DNA of 42,247 nucleotides from Candidatus Marithrix sp. (GTDB taxonomy: Bacteria > Pseudomonadota > Gammaproteobacteria > Beggiatoales > Beggiatoaceae). Position 1 is the stretch's first letter. Every line of letters starts with the position of its first letter. This document shows, one piece after another, positions 1 to 7,218 of the stretch. The stretch covers positions 1-42,247 of the forward strand of contig JADGDS010000009.1 of assembly GCA_016744775.1 (NCBI GenBank), given 5' to 3'. The notes below the pieces were generated by a model that was given only the letters and a program-made list of their open reading frames with translations, did no database searches and was not told where the DNA came from. The translations under genes were made by a program, and so were the position numbers.

Positions 1-765
1 TTCTTTCGTGTCTGTGACATTCACATTGCCATCGTTGTCATACAGTTTCCAATCACTGTCGTTGTAGAGGTCGGCTAAACCTAGAATAAATTCGCCAGTC
101 AGGTCATAGACACCATTTCCATCAAGCCAGATACCAGCATCGTCTGCCGTGTCCGCTGTGGTCTTTGGACAAAATGGTCCCACTTCATGGTTTGAAGGAT
201 ACCCCGCAATCGTAATCTTATAGCAAGTTGTTTCCGTACCATCTGAAAGCGTGCAATTTTGTATTGATATGTCTTCTGCTAATGAACTATAAAAGAAAAG
301 ACTTGTGTCAAGACCTACGCCAGAAGGGGTGAAGGCTGTGGATACAATATTCACCGTATCATAAATAGCATGATTCATATCAATTTCAGCATTGACATTG
401 TTGTCAAAGCCAAAATAAAGGGTATAAGTCCCCGGAGCTAAAGTGCTGTTCAGTATTTCTTGCTGAGGCAAGGTTGCAAGTGCCGTTTGTTTCATAGGAA
501 CGATGCCAGCTTGCCAGCCGATCAATTCTTGATAAGAAAATAAACCTGTAGGTGTATTCCCCATCAACCACCAATCTGCATTGTCATTTTGATCATTGCT
601 ATTCAATGATATGGTAATGCTGAGATTATCAGTAGAATTGATCGTTATCGGCTCATCGGATTGATTCGCTTTAATATCGGGAACAGCACTGGCAGCCCAA
701 CTATTGGTACAGCACACTGAAATAGCTAGTCCGAGTAAGAGTTGATTTTTCATTGTTGTGTTCAT
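1..765 (-). CDS. Secreted YHYH-domain protein (3' end beyond window)
   Basis: An open frame of 255 codons with no stop before the window edge. I start it at ATG 765 because AGGAAAGG sits just upstream; a second ATG at 753 is possible. The N-terminus is a signal peptide (MKNQLLLGLAISVCC... up to SWAAS). The middle is a Ser/Asn/Asp-rich beta domain. The last ~60 codons (EVGPFCP, AGIWLDGNGVYDLTGEFI, WKLYDNDGNVNVTDT) match the start of the YHYH domain family as I remember it. That family is found in secreted proteins of marine and sulfur bacteria and has no firmly known function. The signature YHYH motif would lie beyond the window. It is transcribed leftwards, away from the repeats at 878-1545. 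The signal peptide is clear; the domain name is from memory. Confidence 0.75.
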   Translation of the reverse strand, partial: MNTTMKNQLLLGLAISVCCTNSWAASAVPDIKANQSDEPITINSTDNLSITISLNSNDQNDNADWWLMGNTPTGLFSYQELIGWQAGIVPMKQTALATLPQQEILNSTLAPGTYTLYFGFDNNVNAEIDMNHAIYDTVNIVSTAFTPSGVGLDTSLFFYSSLAEDISIQNCTLSDGTETTCYKITIAGYPSNHEVGPFCPKTTADTADDAGIWLDGNGVYDLTGEFILGLADLYNDSDWKLYDNDGNVNVTDTKE

Positions 766-877
766 GAGCCTTTCCTATTGATTATTCAATGTTTAAAAGT
801 ATAGCAAGCAATTGTGGAGAAAATGTGGAGAAACTATGTAGATTATGTGAAGAATGATTAATGTCTATAATCTGATT

Positions 878-952
878 GAGTGTGACCTCAATATTATGTA
901 ATAAAAACATTGTTACATGTTTTTTCTTTTACATCATATTAAGGTCACACTC
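878..952. repeat. Inverted repeat, 24-bp arms, GTGTGACC family
   Basis: Arms at 878-901 and 929-952 are inverted copies differing at two positions, with a 27-base A/T-rich centre. The arm begins GAGTGTGACCT and contains AATATGATGT, so it is the same family as the ends of the element at 1353-1545. It lies 12 bases beyond the stop codon of oxoprolinase remnant A. It may be a solo MITE or act as a terminator-like hairpin between remnant A and the YHYH gene. Confidence 0.7.
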
Positions 953-964
953 TCTTGATTTATG

Positions 965-1632
965 CTAAACTCCATATCCTCCACCCCCCGGTGTTTCAAT
1001 CACAAACACATCGCCAGCTTCCATTTCAACAGTCGCAGTGCTAGAAAGTTGTTCTATTTTACCATCGGCGCGTTGTACCCAGTTATTGCCAGTTTTAGCA
1101 GCACTTCCTCCTGCCATTCCATATGGTGGAATTTTTCGATGGTTTGATAGTATTGAAGCTGTCATGTTTTCATTAAAACGAATGTGTCTTTTTACGCCAT
1201 CTCCGCCTTGATATTTACCTTTGCCGCCGCTGTTTTTACGGATTGAAAATGATTCTAGTAATACTGGGAATCGCCATTCTAAGATTTCTGGATCGGTTAG
1301 GCGTGAATTGGTCATGTGGGTTTGTACGGCTGAGGTGCCATCAAAGTTTGTTCGGGTGTGACCGAAATATGATGTGTAAAACATCGGGGATAAGACCTGT
1401 CAGGTTTTTAAAACCTGACAGGTCGGCTAGATTTCTACTTCAACACGTCAAATTTTAAAACCATGATCTATCTGACCTGTCAGGTTTTAAAAACCTGACA
1501 GGTCTTATCCCCGATGTATTTCACATCAAATTTCGGTCACACCCGTTTAGGATCCTACCTTTTGGTATTAGGGCACGTAAGTTGGCTAGGTTTTGTTCTA
1601 TTTGACGCGCTTGACTTAGTATGTTTCTGATT
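965..1632 (-). pseudogene. 5-oxoprolinase-like remnant (copy A), C-terminal fragments
   Basis: Positions 965 to about 1345 encode the last ~125 residues of the HyuB-like half ([17 protein letters not shown] to GGGGYGV, stop TAG). They are nearly identical to copies B (4178-7218) and C (13190-16723). Positions 1546-1570 and about 1571-1632 carry two further collinear scraps, matching copy B near 4739-4764 and 5133-5186, joined by a deletion. A composite inverted-repeat element (1353-1545) replaces about 190 bp of the gene. An apparent ATG at 1384 lies inside that element, so the 139-codon ORF is not a real gene start. The fragment ends about 15 bases before an attC-like site at 1647. It shares its final codons with copy B (GYGV) rather than with copy C (GYGDLNIDA). 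Confidence 0.85.
1353..1545. mobile_element. Composite inverted-repeat (MITE-like) element inside remnant A
   Basis: The outer arms, 1353-1394 and 1504-1545, are 42-bp inverted copies that differ at three positions (CGGGTGTGACCGAAAT... to ...CATCGGGGATAAG). Inside each arm sits a complete hairpin palindrome of about 29 bp built on ACCTGTCAGGTTTT (1395-1423 and 1474-1503). The unique centre is about 50 bp and codes for nothing. The outer-arm end recurs alone and degraded near 2740-2760 (TTTCGGTCATATCCG). A related solo hairpin, with the arm inverted, is at 22473-22505. There is no transposase, so this is a non-autonomous element. Confidence 0.8.
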
Positions 1633-1646
1633 TGTACATTGTGATA

Positions 1647-1706
1647 ACCTAACGCTAAGCATCAGCGGCGCGAGGTACCAGCATCCGCTGGATGCAATCG
1701 TTAGGA
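1647..1706 (-). other. Integron attC-like recombination site 1
   Basis: Read on the minus strand, the site starts TCCTAAC (R''-like, 1706-1700) and ends GTTAGGT (R', 1653-1647). The latter fits the GTTRRRY core exactly. Between them, GATTGCATCCAGCGG pairs with GCTAAGCATCAGCGG in inverted order, with one unpaired C in GCATCCAGCGG against GCATCAGCGG. Such extrahelical bases are typical of folded attC sites. The 60-bp length is in range. The stop codon of the 58-codon gene (1701-1703) lies inside the R'' box, as is common at cassette ends. No integrase gene is present in the window. Confidence 0.6.
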
Positions 1707-1877
1707 AATAGCTTGTTTTTGAATTGATTTTCTTTGACGTTCCAACATGGATTCTGTTCGTTTATGCCAAAACTCTAACTGCTCTTCTAATGACATACCT
1801 TCTATTAATTTCTTAACATACTTAGCACCACACCGCTTTAACACAACGCACTCAGGTTCACGAATCATCGCTGTCAT
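1701..1877 (-). CDS. Small antitoxin-like protein, 58 aa
   Basis: ATG at 1877 with AAAGAGGTAG about 8 bases upstream, stop TAA at 1701-1703. The protein reads MTAMIREPECVVLKRCGAKY, then VKKLIEGMSLEEQLEFWHKR, then TESMLERQRKSIQKQ. It is a short, highly charged helical protein with the EEQLEFWHKRTE segment. I recognise this segment from small proteins encoded just downstream of PIN-domain genes, where they probably serve as antitoxins. A truncated PIN gene sits immediately upstream (1941-2048), which fits a former toxin-antitoxin pair whose toxin is dead. The stop codon overlaps an attC-like site, so the pair looks like an integron cassette. It is too short for common ORF cut-offs. Antitoxin function is inference. 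Confidence 0.65.
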   Translation of the reverse strand: MTAMIREPECVVLKRCGAKYVKKLIEGMSLEEQLEFWHKRTESMLERQRKSIQKQAIS

Positions 1878-1940
1878 AATTAACTACCTCTTTCTGGAGC
1901 AGGTTATATTTCTGCCTCAACGATTGCAGAAGTAACAAGC

Positions 1941-2048
1941 CTAAACTATCCTGCATCTATTTAGGCAAAAAATAAATTGCTTGGAATGCTTGGCAAATTC
2001 TTTATTGAATACGCCACCGAAAACTGATGTATCTGCATATACTCTCAT
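1941..2048 (-). pseudogene. Truncated PIN-domain (VapC-like) toxin
   Basis: From ATG 2048 the frame reads MRVYADTSVFGGVFNKEFAK and stops at 1941-1943 after 35 codons. The opening VYADTSVFGG is the first beta strand of a PIN nuclease, with the first catalytic Asp in ADTS. The rest of the domain, with its other acidic residues, is missing. A full PIN protein has about 130-150 residues, so this is a deletion remnant. The intervening 60 bases up to the antitoxin gene contain in-frame stops. The gene starts about 50 bases inside the cassette bounded by the attC-like sites at 1647 and 2095. Confidence 0.65.
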
Positions 2049-2094
2049 GTATTACTATGTTCTATAATTTTATCGTCCATCTATTTCTTCTCTT

Positions 2095-2188
2095 GTCTAA
2101 CGCCAAAGCTAAGCCTACACCTGCCACCACTTAACTCAATCCAAAAAACTCCGGCGGCGGGTGGTCGGCCTTGAGCGCCGAGTTAGGA
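2095..2188 (-). other. Integron attC-like recombination site 2
   Basis: On the minus strand the site runs from TCCTAAC (2188-2182) to GTTAGAC (2101-2095). GTTAGAC fits the R' core GTTRRRY exactly. The inner segments GGCGCTCAAGGCC and CGCCAAAGCTAAGCC can pair imperfectly, and a further stem (ACCTGCCACC against GGCGGGTGGT) extends the hairpin. The 94-bp length is typical of larger chromosomal attC sites. As at site 1, the stop codon of the preceding gene (2183-2185) is inside the R'' box TCCTAAC. Two such sites in the same orientation 400 bp apart support a real cassette array. Confidence 0.6.
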
Positions 2189-2488
2189 CTGTGATGCTCC
2201 AATCACCATCAGAAAGAAAATAATAATCACAATCTTCCAGCCCGTTGCAACTCGTCTGCTTCTAATGATTCCATATATTCCAACGGGCCAGAATATAATT
2301 GTCCAGAATATAAGCCAACCTGTTTTGTCAAACCATTTTTCATGAGTATTATACGAGGAACCAGAGTTTTCAGTTACATGTCTTATCTCAATAACTTTTT
2401 TTCTGCCAACAATAGCTGCTAGTAATCCAATAATAGCACTAAGAACAGATAAAATAGCAATCAAAACTTTGGGTTCTAACCCTTCCAT
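2183..2488 (-). CDS. Small three-segment membrane protein (cassette gene)
   Basis: 101 residues; GGAGG lies about 9 bases before ATG 2488. The predicted membrane segments are about residues 8-27 (VLIAILSVLSAIIGLLAAIV), 58-76 (WLIFWTIIFWPVGIYGI) and 84-98 (WKIVIIIFFLMVIGA). A short polar loop (HVTENSGSSYNTHEKWFDKT) joins the first two. I do not recognise a family. The stop codon falls inside attC-like site 2, which makes this the upstream cassette of a two-cassette array. A sigma70-like promoter about 200 bases upstream (2693-2721) could give it its own transcription, which cassette genes need when far from an integron Pc promoter. Confidence 0.6.
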   Translation of the reverse strand: MEGLEPKVLIAILSVLSAIIGLLAAIVGRKKVIEIRHVTENSGSSYNTHEKWFDKTGWLIFWTIIFWPVGIYGIIRSRRVATGWKIVIIIFFLMVIGASQS

Positions 2489-2834
2489 TTATAACCTCCA
2501 CAGTATAAAAAATATCAATAATTAAAAGTATTTTAACTAAAAGTTAATCATAATTATCTGGAAAATAGGGCAACTTGACCTAATAATGGCAGAAAGTCAT
2601 GTATTAAGATTAACTAATCTTAGTTTTTTATAAAAATTATTGATCAATTATAATTTTAAGAAAAATTTTGAAATTGACCAAAATTTACTATCAATATAAT
2701 TATTTTTTATTCATATGTCAACCCCAAATTCTGTTTTAACATATTTCGGTCATATCCGTTTGGCTCTTGGCTCGTCCAAAATAACAATGGACTCCTAAAA
2801 TATATTAAGAGTGTATAGGCAAAATAAAATATGC
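2489..2834. other. Gene-free, A/T-rich spacer
   Basis: No supported coding sequence on either strand. It contains the sigma70-like promoter at 2693-2721 and, near 2740-2760, a degraded single end of the GTGTGACC repeat family (compare 1531-1545). The rest is very A/T-rich with no clear palindrome. It separates the cassette genes from the 55-residue protein at 2835. Confidence 0.6.
2693..2721 (-). promoter_or_regulatory. Sigma70-like promoter
   Basis: On the minus strand a perfect -35 TTGACA (2721-2716) is followed after 17 bases by TATATT (2698-2693). The next gene downstream on this strand is the 101-residue membrane protein starting at 2488, giving a leader of about 200 bases. The match is strong, but the surroundings are A/T-rich, so chance occurrence is possible. 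Confidence 0.5.
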
Positions 2835-3002
2835 TTAGTTGCATTTTTTAGTTAGGATTTCTTTAGATTCTACATAAATAATTTTCCCATCTTTCCAAAT
2901 AGGGATTTTGAAATTTCTTTCTGCTGCTCTTTGGTGAGCTAATTTAGATGCTCTATATAGAGCTTCAATAGCTAGTTTTGAGTATGATATTTTTTCTTTC
3001 AT
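2835..3002 (-). CDS. Small basic protein, 55 aa, unknown
   Basis: ATG at 3002, TAA at 2835. The sequence MKEKISYSKLAIEALYRASK continues LAHQRAAERN, then FKIPIWKDGKIIYVESKEIL. The pattern of an N-terminal amphipathic helix followed by P-x-W-K-D-G-K-x-x-Y is one I recognise from small uncharacterised proteins of Thiotrichales and cyanobacteria, which often lie next to toxin-antitoxin genes. A second short frame ends at 3002-3004 just in front of it (…LFAYVVFDNSGEISIILDES, overlapping the new ATG). It may be the end of a partner protein with a non-ATG start. The gene lies downstream of the UPF0175/PIN pair on the same strand. Function unknown. Confidence 0.5.
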   Translation of the reverse strand: MKEKISYSKLAIEALYRASKLAHQRAAERNFKIPIWKDGKIIYVESKEILTKKCN

Positions 3003-3069
3003 TATGATTCATCTAATATAATTGAGATTTCCCCAGAATTATCAAAAACCACATAAGCAAACAGTTCTG

Positions 3070-3555
3070 TCAAAATAGTTGTTCCATTATCTTTGCATAT
3101 ACCGCTTTGTTTAAACGAAACCCTTGAGCTAGCAATTCGTCTAGGGCCTTTTTGCTCTCTTGAGGGTAGCCTTGATAGTAACGAAGAAGCAGCCCAACTG
3201 TACCAGTAAATTTTATATCAACTGATTCAGCTATATGACGACCATCACCATCATCCATTAACAATAGATCAGCACAGATTTCTTGAGCAAGGGCAATCGC
3301 TTCTGCTTCACCTTCATCTAGTGAAATCTTTAAAAAAGTTACGAGATCACGATTACTGACTTGACAACAATCAATCCAGTCAGAATTTTTAAGTTCTTCA
3401 CCACCTACTCGCCCTTTACTGGCAGTCACAACTTCACTGTAAACTGCTGACGGAATAATCAGTTTTCCAAACAATTCTTGGAGTACATGAAATCTATTGA
3501 TTCGCGCCAGAGCAATCAACGGTGTTGAATCAGAAACCACTTTAAGATTTTTCAT
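3070..3555 (-). CDS. PIN-domain toxin, DUF3368 family
   Basis: 161 residues with a PIN RNase fold. The first strand carries VVSDSTPLIALARI (Asp8). EGEAEAIALAQE near residue 80 gives the central acidic residues. LLMDDGDGRHIAE near 98-110 gives the third acidic cluster with the typical GR-x-x-A. DUF3368 proteins are VapC-like and usually pair with UPF0175 antitoxins. Exactly that gene precedes it, and the two overlap by four bases (ATGA at 3552-3555), so translation is probably coupled. All acidic residues expected of an active PIN enzyme seem present. The substrate is likely RNA, but this is a family-level inference. Confidence 0.85.
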   Translation of the reverse strand: MKNLKVVSDSTPLIALARINRFHVLQELFGKLIIPSAVYSEVVTASKGRVGGEELKNSDWIDCCQVSNRDLVTFLKISLDEGEAEAIALAQEICADLLLMDDGDGRHIAESVDIKFTGTVGLLLRYYQGYPQESKKALDELLAQGFRLNKAVYAKIMEQLF

Positions 3556-3824
3556 GATAATAGTTTATTTAAGGTTTCTAAATCGGCTATGCTGTCATCT
3601 GCTGAATAATTCAGATCAACACCTCGTTCATTTAAGAGTTGAATCATTTCCCATTTATTAGATAATCCAGCAAATTCTCTGGCTTTACCAAGGGAAAGTT
3701 TACCTTCCCGATAAAATTCAACTGCAAGCGTTTGACGTAGGTATTCAGCCCATTGTTTTTTAGGAACTTTAAGTGCCAGCAAAATGGGATTAGGTATTTC
3801 CAAATTTAATACAGTTTGTGCCAT
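3552..3824 (-). CDS. UPF0175 family antitoxin
   Basis: 90 residues. The central block, LRQTLAVEFYREGKLSLGKA followed by REFAGLSNKWEMIQLLNERG, is the hallmark of UPF0175 proteins. In this family a helix-turn-helix-like core (SLGKAREFAGLS) is thought to bind DNA and repress the pair. It is the first gene of the bicistron with the DUF3368 PIN toxin. The C-terminus (VDLNYSADDSIADLETLNKL) is acidic, suitable for blocking the toxin. Family assignment is confident by motif; the mechanism is inferred. Confidence 0.85.
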   Translation of the reverse strand: MAQTVLNLEIPNPILLALKVPKKQWAEYLRQTLAVEFYREGKLSLGKAREFAGLSNKWEMIQLLNERGVDLNYSADDSIADLETLNKLLS

Positions 3825-3872
3825 GATATCCTGTCTTACCTGTTAGTTTAAATTTAAATAATTGTTAGATAA

Positions 3873-4043
3873 CTGATGTTACGCAGCCTCGTTCCCACGC
3901 TCCAGCGTGGTAACGCATGTGTCGGCGCTCCAGCGCCAAGTAAAACTTATCTCATTATCCAGTACAAAAAAAACACTTGACGCTGGAGCGTATGGTCATG
4001 CGTTACCACGCTGGAGCGTGGGAACGAGAGTGCGTAACATCAG
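3873..4043. mobile_element. 171-bp MITE with 8-bp target-site duplication
   Basis: The terminal inverted repeats begin CTGATGTTACGCA and end TGCGTAACATCAG. Inside them are longer inverted segments (CTCGTTCCCACGCTCCAGCG, GTGGTAACGCATG) and a GGCGCTGGAGCGCC-like core. The element is flanked on both sides by TTAGATAA (3865-3872 and 4044-4051), an exact 8-bp direct repeat. That is direct evidence of transposition. It encodes nothing, so a transposase must act in trans. A left-truncated relative is at 37431-37567 and a minimal hairpin of the same core is at 40450-40478. It fills the otherwise gene-free stretch 3825-4177. Confidence 0.85.
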
Positions 4044-4177
4044 TTAGATAATAAAAAATTGCTATATATTTTTTATACTGCTTTAATTTTTAAGGAGCAA
4101 GTTTGTTATATGTTATCATCATAGTTATATATATGCAATAATTTAAGTCTGGAAATAGCGATTGCTGCATAGATGAG

Positions 4178-7100
4178 CTAAACTCCATATCCCCCACCAC
4201 CCGGTGTTTCAATCACAAACACATCGCCAGCTTCCATTTCAACAGTATCAGTACTATCAAGTTGTTCTATTTTTCCATCAGCGCGTTGTACCCAGTTATT
4301 GCCAGTTTTACCAGCACTTCCTCCTGCCATTCCATATGGTGGGATTTTGCGATGGTTTGAGAGTATTGAAGCTGTCATATTTTCATTAAAACGAATGTGT
4401 CTTTTTACGCCATCTCCGCCTTGATATTTACCTTTGCCGCCGCTGTTTTTACGGATTGAAAATGATTCTAGTAATACTGGGAATCGCCATTCTAAGATTT
4501 CTGGATCGGTTAGGCGTGAATTGGTCATGTGAGTTTGTACGGCTGAGCTGCCGTGAAAATTTTTGCCTGCTCCTGAGCCGCCGCTGATGGTTTCATAGTA
4601 TTGGTATTGTTGGTTGCCAAAGCTGAAGTTGTTCATGGTGCCTTGGGAGGCTGCCATTATTCCTAATGCTCCATATAGTGCGTCAGTTATACATTGTGAG
4701 GTTTCTACATTGCCGGCTACTATTGCCGCTGGGTAGTTGGGGTTTAGGATGCTGCCTTTTGGTATTATTATTTTTAGGGGTTTTAGGCAGCCGGCATTCA
4801 TTGGTATGTCGTCTTGTACTAAGGTTCTAAATACATATAATACTGCTGCTTTGCAAACAGCCGAGGGAGCGTTAAAATTATTATCCTGTTGTTTAGAACT
4901 GCCAGTAAAGTCTATGGTTGCCTCATCTTGCTGAATGCTGATTTTGACTTTTATTATCGCGCCATTGTCAAGTTCATAGCTAAATTCACCGGGCTTTAAT
5001 GTTTTTAAAATTTTACGTACTGCTGCTTCAGCATTGTCTTGTACGTGTTGCATATAGGCTTGTACTACTTCTAAGCCAAATTCTTGTATCATTTTGTGTA
5101 GTTCTTTGACTCCAGTCGTATTAGCGGCTACTTGGGCACGTAAGTCAGCTAGGTTTTGTTCAACTTGACGGGCTTCACTTAGTATGTTTCTGATTTCAGT
5201 TTCACGCCATTGCCCTTGATCTACTAATTTAAATACATCAATTACTATTCCTTCTTCATGTAAATTTTTACTTGTTGCTGGCATAGAACCCGGTGTTATG
5301 CCGCCAATATCAGCATGATGTCCACGTGATGCTACATAAAATAGGGGTTTATCTTGATGAAAAACTGGAGTTACTACAGTAACATCAGGTAAATGTGTGC
5401 CGCCATGATAAGGATTATTTAGAACAAATACATCTCCTTGCTTCGCAGTTTGTTCCTTAATTACTGTTTGTACGCTATCGCCCATTGAGCCTAAATGAAC
5501 TGGTACATGGGGCGCATTTGCAATTAATTGCCCTGCTTGATCAAATACCGCACAAGAAAAGTCTAAGCGTTCTTTGATATTGACTGAATAAGCGGTATTT
5601 GCCAGCGTCGCGCCCATTTGTTCGGCAATCGACATAAATAGATTGTTAAAAACTTCTAACATTACTAAATCCCCCCTAGCCCCCCTTTGCGAAAGGGGGG
5701 GATGGCATTCTTTAACTTTAGTCTCCCCCTTTGAAAAAGGGGGGTTAGGGGGGATTTGAGTTAATATTATATCATAACGTGAAGTAATTTCTGCTTGCCA
5801 GTTTGGTTCAACCACAGTGGTGCCAGTTTTTTCAATGATAATCGCTGGACCTTTAATTTTTTGACCGCTTGGCAGATGTTCACGTGCATAAACTGGTGTT
5901 TGATGTGGTTGATTAGCACTGATCATGGTGACGTTATCTAGCGGTTTGGGGCAATCACGGGGTGAGCAACCACTTAGGGTTGCCCTTACATCAGATTTAT
6001 TTATCGCTTCAACTGAAATTGCTTCAACAATTAAAGCTTTATCATCGCGCACAAAGCCAAAAGTTTGTTTATGAATAGCGGCAAAAGCGGCTTGCATTTC
6101 TGTACAAGCACCAAAATTTACTAATAAGCTAGTATCAGTACCTGCATAGCGTAAATGTACTTGATATTTTATTTCATCATAACCAGTTGGTTCTAATTGT
6201 TTTAGTTGTTGTTCTAAGACTGGAATGAGCTTTTCATTTAGTTCGGCATTGATAGATTTTTCTTTCAATTTACGAATATCTGCTAAACCTATACCTAATG
6301 CTGATAATACTCCGGCTTGAGGATGAATTAATATCTTTTTCATACCTAAAGCTTCGGCAACTAAACAAGCATGTTGCCCAGCCGCTGCTCCAAAACAACA
6401 TAATACATATTCAGTAACATTATAACCGCGTTGTACTGAAATTTTCTTGATGGCATTTGCCATGTGGTCAATGGCGATGGTTAAAAAACCTTCTGCAACT
6501 TCGGTGGCGGTACGACCTACTTGTTTTGCTAACTAGATTGCATAAATAATAATTTCGCATCACCCAACTCATTGGCAACACTATCAACATAGCGGCGCAA
6601 AATCGGCGACAAATAAGCATCAACAACCGTTGTATCGCCACGACTAATCAGTTTAATTAGCGGGCTAACTTCATGAGAAACCGACACTTGACTAAAGCCT
6701 AATTCACGCGCTAAAGTTGCGACTTGTTGCTCATGCTTAGGATAACGATATGCGTGCATAAACACAATCGCAATCGAATCAATACCTTGATCCTGAATAT
6801 TTTGTAATTGATTACGAACATCAATTAATGAAACCGCCTTTAATTCCTCAGATTTAGCACTATAACGCTCATCAACTTCAATAACTTGTTCATACAATAA
6901 TTCTGGCAAGACAATATTGAGGGCAAAAATATCAGGTCGATTTTGATAAGCAATTCTCAAAGCATCACCAAAACCTTTAGTAATCAATAAAGCGGTGCGC
7001 TCCCCTTTACGCTCAAGCAAAGCATTAGTAGCCACCGTAGTACCCATTTTAACTGCCCCGATTTTTTCACCAGCCGGCAAAATTTCACGAATTCCTTCTA

Positions 7101-7218
7101 TTACAGAATTATCGGATAAGATCTTATGAGTGAATAACTTGCCTTTTGGGGATAGGGCGACAATATCGGTGAAAGTGCCACCTCTGTCTATCCAGAATTG
7201 CCATAATTTTTTGTTCAT
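4178..7218 (-). pseudogene. 5-oxoprolinase-like gene, copy B (internal deletion)
   Basis: The N-terminal 227 codons ([18 protein letters not shown]..., ATG at 7218) run into a stop at 6529-6531 right after LLFMQSS. The remaining 761 codons (4178-6463) resume at [15 protein letters not shown] and end GGGGYGV. Against intact copy C, about 475 bp corresponding to 15565-16037 are missing. The loss removes GGLTDAHKF through the DMGGTSTD and [19 protein letters not shown] motifs, so the ATP-dependent HyuA half cannot work. The junction at 6531-6536 (GCTA/ACTAG) shows only a few bases of possible microhomology. The start codon overlaps the methyltransferase stop (ATGA at 7215-7218). The 235-codon reading from 7236 merely adds six vector-like codons. 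The HyuB half could still be translated from an internal start, but I treat it as dead. Confidence 0.85.
5667..5757. repeat. C/G-rich palindromic repeat inside copy B
   Basis: Outer arms AAATCCCCCCTAGCCCCCC and GGGGGGTTAGGGGGGATTT are inverted copies, each with an inner hairpin (CCCCCCTTTGCGAAAGGGGG and CCCCCTTTGAAAAAGGGGG). The element is identical to that at 14700-14790 in copy C. It stands out by base composition from the A/T-rich gene around it. It is read in frame as the HyuA-HyuB linker (NPPFSKG ... PPLSQRG). Confidence 0.85.

Noticed and set aside
965..1384. A 139-codon gene
   Set aside because: Its ATG lies in a repeat element and the rest is only the C-terminal end of the oxoprolinase, so it is a remnant.
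1747..1935. Plus-strand ORF of 62 codons
   Set aside because: It is the shadow of the 58-codon antitoxin-like gene on the minus strand, which has a good SD and family-like sequence.
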